DNA of 14,932 nt from JBOFSR01 sp051651645 (GTDB lineage Bacteria; Spirochaetota; Spirochaetia; Treponematales; Treponemataceae), in the NCBI GenBank assembly GCA_051651645.1, contig JBOFSR010000094.1, positions 1-14,932 of the forward strand, written 5' to 3'. Under the pieces are notes generated by a model that saw only the letters and a list, made by a program, of their open reading frames with translations, had not been told where the DNA came from and made no database searches. The first letter of the stretch is position 1, and each line of letters opens with the position of its first letter. The position numbers were made by a program, and so were the translations under genes. This document shows, piece after piece, positions 1 through 7,464 of the stretch.

Positions 1-1
1 G

Positions 2-3000
2 GATGTAAAGCAAGACAGAGCAATTGCTTCGGTAAAGCGACTTGAGTCTCTTGAAAACAATTTTGTTAACTCAAGTAAAACGCTTGAACTGAGAGTTGCT
101 GACTTAGCAGGTGTTGAAAGCAAAATAAATGCCTATGACGCAACAATTAAAAGCTTGGTCGACATGACTGTGCGTGCAGAAGAAAACCTCAAACGAGTAG
201 CAGAAGAATCAAATCGAGTAGAAAAATCGTCTAAAAACCTCAAAGAAATGCAAACTCGCCTTGATAAAATTGCACAAGTAATCCCACAAATGGTAAAAGA
301 ATTTGATGAGAAAAATGCTTCGGGCTTGCAAAATCTTGGAGAGCATTTAATTGCGGACTTCAAAGAAAAAGTTGCAAGCATACAAGGATCAGTAAGTAAT
401 GCCATCCTTCAAGCAAATGATTTGATTAATGACGTAAATGGTAAAATGCAATCTGCCATTGGCGATGCAACAGCACGAGCAAATAATCTTGAAGATGAGG
501 TTTTTGCAAAGCTTGAAAAAGTTTCCCTTGAAAGACGGGAGCGTTTTTCTGCAATGCTTGAAGATCAATCAGAAAATATAAAGCAAATAATCAATGCAAA
601 AGAAACAAGTTTGCGGGAGAATTTTGAAGAGAAAATTGCAGTTACAAATCAAAACGTTTCTGTAGAAATGAATAACCTCCAAGCCCTTGTAGAAGAGAGA
701 ATTAAACGTCTTAATAGTTTTGTTGATGAGCGCTCAAATACTCTGAACAACACCGTCGATAGCTGGGAAAAAAAGATTACATCTTTAATTGACTCAAAAA
801 CGACTTCTCTCGGTGATGATTACTCGGCAAAAATTACAACAATTCGTAACGATTTTGACGAGCAAGTAAGCGATGTGCGTAATTTAACCGTCACGCTCAA
901 AACTCAGCTAAAAAATGAAGTAAACGACTACGTAGATTCCGTACGCGTTGAAATGCAAGAATGCTCTACAAAGTATGAAGATATGCTTTCTCGGCTTGAT
1001 TTACAGTTTTCAAACTTTTCTAAAAATAGCGAATCAAAGCTTGAGGATTTTGACAATCGGCTTGAAACAAATAAAACGCAGCTTGAGCAAAGTTTTACTG
1101 AAACATCAGAGAAAATCAATGAATTTAAAAATGATATTTCTTCGAGTATTCACAATGCATCAGAAAAGATTGCAAACCTTACCACAAACTTTGAATCAAA
1201 AGCTGCCAATATTCAAGAAAATTTTGAGCAAGTGGCACATAAAGTATCAACGGAGTCTGAAGAGCGCCTCGAAAGCATTGAAAATCAGCTTAGTAGCAAA
1301 ACAGAGGCTCTCAACAACGCTATAAAGCTAAATTTTGATAAAATTTCTGACAATTTAGAGGAAAAACATTCTCATCTTTTTGATGACGTGCAAAGTCGCT
1401 TTGATTCCTATAAAACGGATGTTTTTTATCGTCTTGAAAGCTTTGATAAATTTGCCGCCGATACCGAAAAGGTTGAAGTTGAGCTTCGTAAGTCAATGGA
1501 TTTAATTGAAAATCGGATAACAGGAGATTTTGATCAGTACGCGGCAGAGCAAAAACAGCGAAGCCAAGATTTTGAAAAAGCAATTCTTGAGGATACAAAA
1601 AAACTTTCCCATACAATTCGCGACCTTGAAGATGAAATTGCAGCCTTAAAAGCAAAGGCTTACGATAATGTTTCTCAAAAACTCAAACTCTTTGAAGATG
1701 ACTTTTTTGCAGATCTTAACAAGCGAAGTGACTCAATCAGCACTGAATTAATTCAATGGAAAAATTCCATGGATGAGAGAATTACAGCAATTGCAAACGA
1801 AGCAGAAGATGATAAGCGAAAAATTGAAATTAAGCATTCTGAAGAATTAAAAGAAAAATTTGTGCTTTTAACTGAAAATTACCGCGACCAGTTTGCTCGA
1901 GTAGAAGAAACACTTAAAACATCTGAAGAAAATATGAACACTCGCCTTTCAACTGTGGATGATGATATCCGTAAATTTATTGAGCAAATCAGAAATGATT
2001 TTGAAAGTGCTCGCCTTTCAAGTGAAGAGCACTTAAAGCATGAATTTGAGACTTTTAATAATTCAACCATTGAACAGCTCAAAAAACAAGAGCAAGAAAT
2101 TTCTGTGCGAACAAAGGATATTTTGGAGGAAGTTGATTCAACTCGATCAAGTGTTGTGCTTTCTCTTGAATCCGTCCGAGGGGATTTTGACACATGGAAA
2201 GAGCGCTTAAATCAACAAATGGGCGAATATAAAGAGGATTTTTCAGAAAAACTTGGTCAGCTTAGTGCAAATGCGGATCAAAAAATTGAACAAATTGGTG
2301 AAACATTTAAAGTTGATGTTGAAGGCTACACCAATCAAGTTCGGGATGAAAAAGATAAACTCATTTCAGAGCTTGACTCCCTTAAAGATAAGATGAATCA
2401 AGCAGTTACCGATTATGAGCACCGTGCAAATACAACGGTTGAAGAGTTTAGAAAGTCCTATGACTCAATGCTTGATGAGACACAGCATAAAATCCGCGAG
2501 CAAAACTCTGAAGCTGAGCAAAAATTGCGTGAATTGCGTACCCTCGTACAAGAAATCAAAGACAAAAATGAAGCTTCACAAGAAAAAATTAAGCTTAAAA
2601 TTCAATCTGACTCAAATCAATTAAGTACCGTACTTGATGGAATTGACAAAAGGCTTAAAAGCTTTGTAGCACAAACACAAATGCTTGAAAAAGCGGATGA
2701 GTTGAAAAATCACTTAGAAATTCAAATTACAGGATTAAAAACTGATATTTCAAAAATGGATTCATTCCGTCAAATGGCAAATGAGTTGGAGCAACAATTT
2801 ATAAAAATCCGCCGAATGGAAGATGATGTTACGCAAAAGATTTCACGTTTCTCAAATGAAAAAAAACGTATTGAGAATATGGAAGATAATTTTGATCACT
2901 TATTAAAAATGTCGACTTCTATGGATCAAAAAATTGCAGAGCTTAAGAATACCAATGATGAATTACAAGTTTTACAGCTTGAAGTTCGCCGTTTTCAAGA

Positions 3001-3559
3001 AACGTTGAATGATGTTGCCTCTCGTTATGATCGCCTTGAAAAGAAAAATGATATTTTAGATCAAACAATTGCAGGCGTTGATAAAACTTTTGAAAATCTC
3101 AAAGATATTGAAAAACGCCTTGCTGACTGTACCCAAAGCTCATCAAGTTTAATGCCAAAAATTGATGAGGTAAAGCAACAAGTTGAGCAAATTACCACCA
3201 ATAAAGGGCGAATTTCTGATGCAGTTGAAAAGATTGCTTCTCTTGATTCAGTATTAAAAGATACAGAAAATCGTATTGGAGAGGTTCAAAAAGCACGTGA
3301 ATGGATTGCAAGAACCGAAACAAGGCTAGAGGAAATCAACAAACAGGCGCAAGAGCAAGTTAAATTAATGGGTGCTTTAATGAAAGCCGATTCTCCCGCC
3401 GATAAGAATATAAGCAACTCTGCATCAGCTTCACTTGCAACGCGTGAGACAGTTAAGAAATTAAAACGACAGGGATGGACGATTGATCAAATTGCAACGG
3501 CAACAAAGATTTCTCGTGGTGAAGTTGATTTAATTTTGGAGTTAAACACTGATTCATAA
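2..3559 (+). CDS. Large spirochaete coiled-coil protein (SpiroCoCo-like), 5' end outside window
   Basis: The frame is open from the first bases of the window to the TAA at 3557-3559, giving 1185 visible residues. The TTG at 155 opens no new gene, because coding sequence of the same character continues upstream of it. Nearly the whole protein is charged heptad-like sequence rich in E, K, D, Q, N, S and L, with few prolines or cysteines and no signal peptide or membrane segment, so it should be a long cytoplasmic coiled coil. Tryptophans recur in similar settings (SWEKKI, QWKNSM, TWKERL, EWIART). After a short S/A-rich linker (about 3410-3440), the last 37 residues form a compact helix-turn-helix-like tail, with a G-W-T-x2-Q-I-A core followed by GEVDLIL. 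Similar tails occur on other bacterial coiled-coil proteins. Length, composition and the gene order before ptsH fit the spirochaete SpiroCoCo family. The function is unknown; a structural or scaffold role is only inferred. Confidence 0.85.
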   Translation, partial: DVKQDRAIASVKRLESLENNFVNSSKTLELRVADLAGVESKINAYDATIKSLVDMTVRAEENLKRVAEESNRVEKSSKNLKEMQTRLDKIAQVIPQMVKEFDEKNASGLQNLGEHLIADFKEKVASIQGSVSNAILQANDLINDVNGKMQSAIGDATARANNLEDEVFAKLEKVSLERRERFSAMLEDQSENIKQIINAKETSLRENFEEKIAVTNQNVSVEMNNLQALVEERIKRLNSFVDERSNTLNNTVDSWEKKITSLIDSKTTSLGDDYSAKITTIRNDFDEQVSDVRNLTVTLKTQLKNEVNDYVDSVRVEMQECSTKYEDMLSRLDLQFSNFSKNSESKLEDFDNRLETNKTQLEQSFTETSEKINEFKNDISSSIHNASEKIANLTTNFESKAANIQENFEQVAHKVSTESEERLESIENQLSSKTEALNNAIKLNFDKISDNLEEKHSHLFDDVQSRFDSYKTDVFYRLESFDKFAADTEKVEVELRKSMDLIENRITGDFDQYAAEQKQRSQDFEKAILEDTKKLSHTIRDLEDEIAALKAKAYDNVSQKLKLFEDDFFADLNKRSDSISTELIQWKNSMDERITAIANEAEDDKRKIEIKHSEELKEKFVLLTENYRDQFARVEETLKTSEENMNTRLSTVDDDIRKFIEQIRNDFESARLSSEEHLKHEFETFNNSTIEQLKKQEQEISVRTKDILEEVDSTRSSVVLSLESVRGDFDTWKERLNQQMGEYKEDFSEKLGQLSANADQKIEQIGETFKVDVEGYTNQVRDEKDKLISELDSLKDKMNQAVTDYEHRANTTVEEFRKSYDSMLDETQHKIREQNSEAEQKLRELRTLVQEIKDKNEASQEKIKLKIQSDSNQLSTVLDGIDKRLKSFVAQTQMLEKADELKNHLEIQITGLKTDISKMDSFRQMANELEQQFIKIRRMEDDVTQKISRFSNEKKRIENMEDNFDHLLKMSTSMDQKIAELKNTNDELQVLQLEVRRFQETLNDVASRYDRLEKKNDILDQTIAGVDKTFENLKDIEKRLADCTQSSSSLMPKIDEVKQQVEQITTNKGRISDAVEKIASLDSVLKDTENRIGEVQKAREWIARTETRLEEINKQAQEQVKLMGALMKADSPADKNISNSASASLATRETVKKLKRQGWTIDQIATATKISRGEVDLILELNTDS

Positions 3560-3569
3560 GGTTTAAACT

Positions 3570-3598
3570 GTGATATTTTCATATTAGATAGGTATAGC
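3570..3598 (+). promoter_or_regulatory. Possible promoter of ptsH
   Basis: A GTGATA -35-like hexamer (3570-3575) is separated by 17 bases from a TATAGC -10-like hexamer (3593-3598); each matches the sigma-70 consensus at 4 of 6 positions. The transcript would begin near 3605 and carry a leader of about 54 bases holding the inverted repeat at 3619-3637 and the ptsH Shine-Dalgarno. AT-rich sequence gives such matches by chance, so this is weak. Confidence 0.3.
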
Positions 3599-3618
3599 TG
3601 GTGTAAAACTTGCAACTT

Positions 3619-3637
3619 TGCAATATTTTGTATTGCA
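3619..3637. repeat. Inverted repeat in the ptsH leader
   Basis: Perfect 7-base arms TGCAATA (3619-3625) and TATTGCA (3631-3637) flank a 5-base loop TTTTG. It ends 10 bases before the AAGGAG ribosome-binding site of ptsH. No T-run follows, so it is not a terminator of the coiled-coil gene. It could be an operator half-site pair or a small RNA hairpin near the ribosome-binding site, but with only two G:C pairs the hairpin would be weak. Confidence 0.4.
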
Positions 3638-3658
3638 TGCTAAAAATAAGGAGAGAAA

Positions 3659-3925
3659 ATGCTAGAGAAAAAAGTTACGGTACAAAACCGAGCGGGTGTC
3701 CATGCTCGTCCAGCAGCAATGATTGCACAACTTTCAAATAAATTTAAATCAGAAGTTATGATTGAAAAAGGAGATTATTGCATTAATGCAAAATCCGTTA
3801 TGGGCGTTATTACCATGGCAGCAGGCTACAATACTGAGCTGAGCGTCCGCACTGAAGGTGAAGATGAGCAAGAAGCACTTGATGCACTTATTTCGTTATT
3901 TGAAAAAAAATTCGACGAGGATTAG
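3659..3925 (+). CDS. ptsH: Phosphocarrier protein HPr
   Basis: The 88-residue product has the full length of HPr. The active-site motif is intact: AGVHARPA places the phosphorylated histidine at residue 15, with R17 and P18 following. The regulatory serine motif NAKSVMGV places S46 exactly where HPr kinase/phosphorylase acts in Gram-positive bacteria and some spirochaetes. HPr accepts phosphate from enzyme I at His15 and passes it to EIIA proteins in the cytoplasm. The start ATG has a strong AAGGAG at 3648-3653, five bases upstream. No enzyme I, EII or HPr kinase gene is in the window. Treponemes are known to keep a partial, probably regulatory PTS, so HPr here may signal carbon or energy state rather than drive sugar uptake; that role is inferred. 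It sits alone between the coiled-coil gene and the EAL gene, with about 100 and 150 bases of non-coding DNA on either side. Confidence 0.97.
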   Translation: MLEKKVTVQNRAGVHARPAAMIAQLSNKFKSEVMIEKGDYCINAKSVMGVITMAAGYNTELSVRTEGEDEQEALDALISLFEKKFDED

Positions 3926-3935
3926 AAAAACACAT

Positions 3936-3966
3936 GCTTGCTTTGCTATGCTGAACAAGCTGTTTT
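3936..3966 (+). terminator. Possible weak terminator after ptsH
   Basis: Arms GCTTG (3936-3940) and CAAGC (3956-3960) can pair, with partial further pairing inside, and are followed by TGTTTTAATAAA. The stem is short, the loop is large and the T-run has only four bases, so termination would be inefficient. Its position just after the ptsH stop and before a separate gene is what makes it plausible. Confidence 0.28.
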
Positions 3967-4029
3967 AATAAATACAAAAACTTTGCATGAGGTTTAAAAT
4001 ATTTTTTTGCTTCAGACAAAGTTTTATCA

Positions 4030-4049
4030 ATTAACATTAATTTGTTAAT
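4030..4049. repeat. Inverted repeat upstream of the EAL gene
   Basis: Arms ATTAAC (4030-4035) and GTTAAT (4044-4049) are perfect inverted copies around an 8-base AT-only spacer, 27 bases before the start codon of the EAL-domain gene. The centre-to-centre spacing of 14 bases is less than two helical turns. It could be a small operator. In so AT-rich a stretch (3926-4076, otherwise without recognisable content apart from the possible terminator) chance is a real alternative. Confidence 0.25.
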
Positions 4050-4076
4050 AAATCTACAAAAAAAAGAGAATACAGT

Positions 4077-6323
4077 ATGATTTTTATTGAAAACAAAACA
4101 AAAAAAGTAATCTATTTTGGTCTTCCCATTTTATTGGTTGCAGGACTTGTGGTCTATTATTTACTTGCGTTCCAAAATTTCTTGAGAACAGAAATGGAGC
4201 AAAAAATTACTCAAGAAAACATTACGCGAGTAAAAATAGTAAATCAAAGTATTGAAAGTGTACGAGAAATAGTTTATGGGTTTGCCCAAACAATTTCCAA
4301 AACATCAGGCAATTTTGATACTATTATACGCACACACACTGAACGATATAACAGTGTCATGAATTTTTTTGTTGCAGACAAACAAGTTGAATACGTCTAT
4401 CTTGCCAGAAAAATTATTCCGTTCGCCCCTGTAGATACACAGTATACAGGAGAGGATGGGGATTTACGCATCGATGTAATTAAAGAGCCCGATGGGGAGT
4501 TATACTTTGTTTTTTCAATGACTATCACAGAAGCTTTTGCACCAACTAGGTACATTGTTGGTTGTATCACCTCGCTAAAAGATCAATTTCCTATTTTAAT
4601 CGAGCCACTTTTTGATGACCAAGGGTTTTCATATATTTTTAGTAAAGATGGTTCTATTTTCTTTGATTCAGATTTTTTTACAAATACAAAAACGTACACG
4701 GATATTTATACAAAATTTGAAGAAGAAGGAATGCCTGAAGAAATATTTTCACAGGTAAAAGAGTTAATTCAGGCAAACACAGGCGGAGACTTTTTTTATA
4801 CCGTCGGAAAAGAGAAAAAACTCCTTCGGTTTTTACCACTTGATTTCAAAGATTGGTTTGTACTTACCTCTGTTCCGCAATTTAAGCTAGCAGATCAAAT
4901 GATTGTTATGCTTAAGATGACAGTCTTTTTTGTCTTTTTAATTGCATTTTATACCGCAATTGTTATTATCGTTTTATTCAAATATCTTGCATCCTCAAAA
5001 AAACTATTTCAAAAGTTTTTACGCACAGATCCTATAACAAAGGGAATGAGTCTTGTAGAGTTTAAAAATTTTACAAAAAAATATATTACATCACACAGCA
5101 ACTCATCAATGGTCATCATTGGTACAGATGTTATTGGATTTCGTATTATCAATGACTTATATGGTTTTGAAAAAGGAAATGAAATTCTCATTCTTATTCA
5201 AGAACAAATAATTAAATTGTTACGAGGCAATGGCGTTTGTGCTAGAAGTGGAGCTGATTATTTTTATATTTTTGTCAATACGGATAAAAATAAAAATTTT
5301 CTTAATCAGTTTGAAAAAGAATTTCCAAAAGTCATTAATGAAAAGCTTGAAGCTGACAACTTTGAGCAACGCATTAAATTTATTTCAGGAGCATATACGT
5401 TAACAAACGAAACAACAGACATTGAAGCTATTCTTGAGAGAGTAAATTATGTCCACAGTGAAGCCCACATTCAACAAAAAGATTCTATTTTCTTCTACAA
5501 TGAAGACATTCGTTTGAGAGCCTTAAAAATATCACGCATAGAAAGCAAGATGGTTGCAGCAATAAAAAACAAAGACTTCAAAGTATTTTTACAACCAAAA
5601 TATAGCCTTGAAGACAGTAAATTAATTGGAGCAGAATCGCTCATTCGATGGCAACTTACCGACACTGAATTGTTGATGCCAGGGGAATTTATTCCTGTCT
5701 TTGAAACCAACGGCTTTATTAAGGACATGGATTTTTATATGCTCGAAGAAGTTTGTATCCTTATTCGCTCATGGATTGATGCTTCAATTATGCCTGTTCC
5801 TGTTTCGGTAAATCAATCAAAAGAAGTATTAATGAGTGAAGGCTACTTCGAAAATATTTGCCAAATTATTGAAAAATACAATATTCCACATGAGCTGATT
5901 GATATTGAAGTAACAGAAACCTTTATTTACGAAAATAGCACTATTTTCACCGAATTAATTAAAAAAATGCGCTACTACGGATTTACCATTTCCATTGGAG
6001 ATTTTGGCTCTGCATACTCGTCACTGTGCCTTGTTAAAGATATTCCAGCTGATATTATTAAAGTTGCAAGAGACTTCTTGTATAGTGCTGAAAAAGATAG
6101 CCGCTCTCAAGTTATTCTTGAAGCAATCATTTCGATGGCAAAAAATCTTAATATGAAGGTTATTTGTGAGGGTATTGAAACTCAATCACAGGCCGACATA
6201 TTAAAAACAATCCATTGTTATGGCGGACAAGGAATGAAATATGGTAAGCCTGTTTCTACCACAGAGTTTGTACCTTCCTATTTAGAAAATAAAGCTAATA
6301 CAAGTACAGACAACAAGGAGTAA
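4077..6323 (+). CDS. Membrane sensor with degenerate GGDEF and EAL (cyclic-di-GMP) domains
   Basis: The product has 748 residues. Membrane helices at about 11-32 and 278-300 enclose an extracytoplasmic sensor of about 245 residues that looks Cache/PDC-like by layout only. A GGDEF-like domain follows (about 310-460), whose signature reads G-A-D-Y-F at 392-396, so diguanylate cyclase activity is unlikely; its INDLYGFEKGNEIL region is recognisable. The EAL domain (about 490-735) keeps E520 (as ESL), N579, E611, E614, K662, E698 and Q718. The usual DDFG reads GDFG, so the first metal-binding aspartate is G641, and loop 6 reads DFGSAYSS rather than DFGTGYSS. It is either an impaired phosphodiesterase or a cyclic-di-GMP receptor that signals through the membrane sensor. 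The start ATG has only a weak GAG about 8 bases upstream. The stop is 4 bases before ilvE, so the two genes are probably co-transcribed. Confidence 0.93.
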   Translation: MIFIENKTKKVIYFGLPILLVAGLVVYYLLAFQNFLRTEMEQKITQENITRVKIVNQSIESVREIVYGFAQTISKTSGNFDTIIRTHTERYNSVMNFFVADKQVEYVYLARKIIPFAPVDTQYTGEDGDLRIDVIKEPDGELYFVFSMTITEAFAPTRYIVGCITSLKDQFPILIEPLFDDQGFSYIFSKDGSIFFDSDFFTNTKTYTDIYTKFEEEGMPEEIFSQVKELIQANTGGDFFYTVGKEKKLLRFLPLDFKDWFVLTSVPQFKLADQMIVMLKMTVFFVFLIAFYTAIVIIVLFKYLASSKKLFQKFLRTDPITKGMSLVEFKNFTKKYITSHSNSSMVIIGTDVIGFRIINDLYGFEKGNEILILIQEQIIKLLRGNGVCARSGADYFYIFVNTDKNKNFLNQFEKEFPKVINEKLEADNFEQRIKFISGAYTLTNETTDIEAILERVNYVHSEAHIQQKDSIFFYNEDIRLRALKISRIESKMVAAIKNKDFKVFLQPKYSLEDSKLIGAESLIRWQLTDTELLMPGEFIPVFETNGFIKDMDFYMLEEVCILIRSWIDASIMPVPVSVNQSKEVLMSEGYFENICQIIEKYNIPHELIDIEVTETFIYENSTIFTELIKKMRYYGFTISIGDFGSAYSSLCLVKDIPADIIKVARDFLYSAEKDSRSQVILEAIISMAKNLNMKVICEGIETQSQADILKTIHCYGGQGMKYGKPVSTTEFVPSYLENKANTSTDNKE
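6315..6320 (+). promoter_or_regulatory. Ribosome-binding site of ilvE inside the EAL gene
   Basis: AAGGAG lies in the last codons of the upstream EAL gene, directly before its TAA, and 7 bases before the ATG at 6328. Ribosomes ending the EAL gene would cover this site, which suggests translational coupling. Confidence 0.8.
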
Positions 6324-6327
6324 TCTT

Positions 6328-7413
6328 ATGGCCTTTAGTTTAGAAATGTATCCTATTTCATATATTGCATCATACGATGATGAGAAAAATAAATGGAAGG
6401 AATCTTGGTTTACTGCTGATACAATAGATTTTTCAACGTTGAAAAGTTTATCAGCAGAAGAGCAAGAGGCTGTTTATACAAATCGAAACAACTTTCCCTT
6501 ACCGCTGGTAAACTACACAACTCAATATGGTTTAAGTTGTTTTGAGGGAATGAAGGCCTTTCCGACAAAAGATAATAAAGTTTCAATTTTTCGCCCTGAT
6601 TGTAATGCAAAACGATTTGCCTCTTCAATGAAAGGATTATATGCACCAGAGTTTCCAACAGATTTATTTGTCAAAGCGTCACTTGAATTTGTTCGCAAAA
6701 ATGCACAATTAGGATATATCCCTTCTTACGATACAGCATGGGAAAAAGATAACTTTGCAAACGCTCAAGCTGTGTACTTACGGCCATTTATGTACAGTGA
6801 GGCAGGAATTGGTGTAGGCATTTCACGAAAGCCGTATGTCATTATTTGTGCTACAACAGTTTCATCCTACTTTACAAAGAAAAATTCCAAAGCCATCACA
6901 ACAGATAGAATACGTGCAACACCACATGGAACGGGCTACATAAAATGCGCGTCAAACTATGTTATATCAACCTTAGCAAAAAAAGAAGCTGAAGAGCAAG
7001 GTTTTATGGAAGTTATTTTTCTTGACGCCATTGAAAAAAAATATATAGAAGAAGGATCTTCTTGTAATATTTTCTTTCAACTAAAAGATGGAAGCCTTGT
7101 AACACCAGAACTGAGCGACACAATCCTTCCAGGAATAACCCGCAAAAGTATTATTGAATTAGCTTTAAGCATGAATATTGCTGTTTCTGAGAGAAAAATT
7201 TCTATTGATGAAGTATTTCAAGACGTTCACTCTTGTTTTGTAACAGGAACGGCAGCAGGAATTACCTATATTGAAAGCATAACTCATAATAATAAAGAAG
7301 TTGTATTTAACGATAGAAAACAAAGTGACTTAAGCCTTACCTTACAAAAAACAATAAAGGGAATTCAGTACGGAGCAATCGAAGATCAATTTAATTGGAA
7401 CTTTTTTATTTAA
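6328..7413 (+). CDS. ilvE: Branched-chain amino acid aminotransferase
   Basis: The 361-residue product is a class IV (fold type IV) PLP aminotransferase of the longer BCAT2-like form. It interconverts leucine, isoleucine or valine and their 2-oxo acids, with glutamate/2-oxoglutarate as partner, in the cytoplasm. Visible signatures are YGLSCFEGMKAF (F72-E73-G74-M75-K76), VYLRPFMY with R152 and Y156, the PLP lysine K206 in GTGYIKCASNY, E242 in EEGSSCNIFF, the SDTILPGITR segment, and the phosphate-binding TGTAAGI loop (306-312). All expected catalytic residues are present, so the enzyme should be active. No other branched-chain amino acid pathway gene is in the window. In a host-associated spirochaete a catabolic or salvage role is as likely as synthesis; that is inference. 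The start is set by the AAGGAG at 6315-6320. The gene follows the EAL gene by 4 bases with no obvious functional link. Confidence 0.95.
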   Translation: MAFSLEMYPISYIASYDDEKNKWKESWFTADTIDFSTLKSLSAEEQEAVYTNRNNFPLPLVNYTTQYGLSCFEGMKAFPTKDNKVSIFRPDCNAKRFASSMKGLYAPEFPTDLFVKASLEFVRKNAQLGYIPSYDTAWEKDNFANAQAVYLRPFMYSEAGIGVGISRKPYVIICATTVSSYFTKKNSKAITTDRIRATPHGTGYIKCASNYVISTLAKKEAEEQGFMEVIFLDAIEKKYIEEGSSCNIFFQLKDGSLVTPELSDTILPGITRKSIIELALSMNIAVSERKISIDEVFQDVHSCFVTGTAAGITYIESITHNNKEVVFNDRKQSDLSLTLQKTIKGIQYGAIEDQFNWNFFI

Positions 7414-7422
7414 AAACACAAA

Positions 7423-7449
7423 AAAACTATTAAGTTTTAGATTTTTTTT
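7423..7449 (+). terminator. Possible weak terminator after ilvE
   Basis: AAAACT (7423-7428) and AGTTTT (7433-7438) form a perfect 6-base stem with a 4-base ATTA loop, followed by AGA and a run of eight T. The shape is right, but the stem has only one G:C pair, so it would be weak. It overlaps the possible promoter of the next gene (7430-7458). Confidence 0.3.
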
Positions 7450-7458
7450 GCCGATACT
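7430..7458 (+). promoter_or_regulatory. Possible promoter giving a leaderless message for the 470-residue gene
   Basis: TTAAGT (7430-7435), 17 bases, then GATACT (7453-7458). The A of the start codon at 7465 lies 7 bases after the -10-like hexamer, where transcription would normally start. The -35 match is poor (3 of 6). The reason to consider it is that the gene has no properly spaced Shine-Dalgarno. Confidence 0.33.
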
Positions 7459-7464
7459 GAAGGC

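Noticed and set aside
155..160. TTG at 155 as start of the coiled-coil gene
   Set aside because: The same frame is open and coiled-coil-like back to base 2, and there is no Shine-Dalgarno before the TTG. The gene simply enters from outside the window.
948..1325. 125-codon open frame on the + strand inside the coiled-coil gene
   Set aside because: It lies wholly inside a well-supported gene in another frame, is rich in K/L/S from shifted codons and has no ribosome-binding site. Repetitive low-stop sequence explains it.
1320..1655. 111-codon and other antisense open frames across the coiled-coil gene
   Set aside because: They shadow the GAA/AAA/CTT-rich codons of the main gene. No family is recognisable and none has a start signal.
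4007..4041. Promoter for the EAL gene
   Set aside because: Several weak hexamer pairs fit (for example CAGACA-N17-ATTAAT), but none has the key -10 bases, and the stretch is so AT-rich that matches carry little weight.
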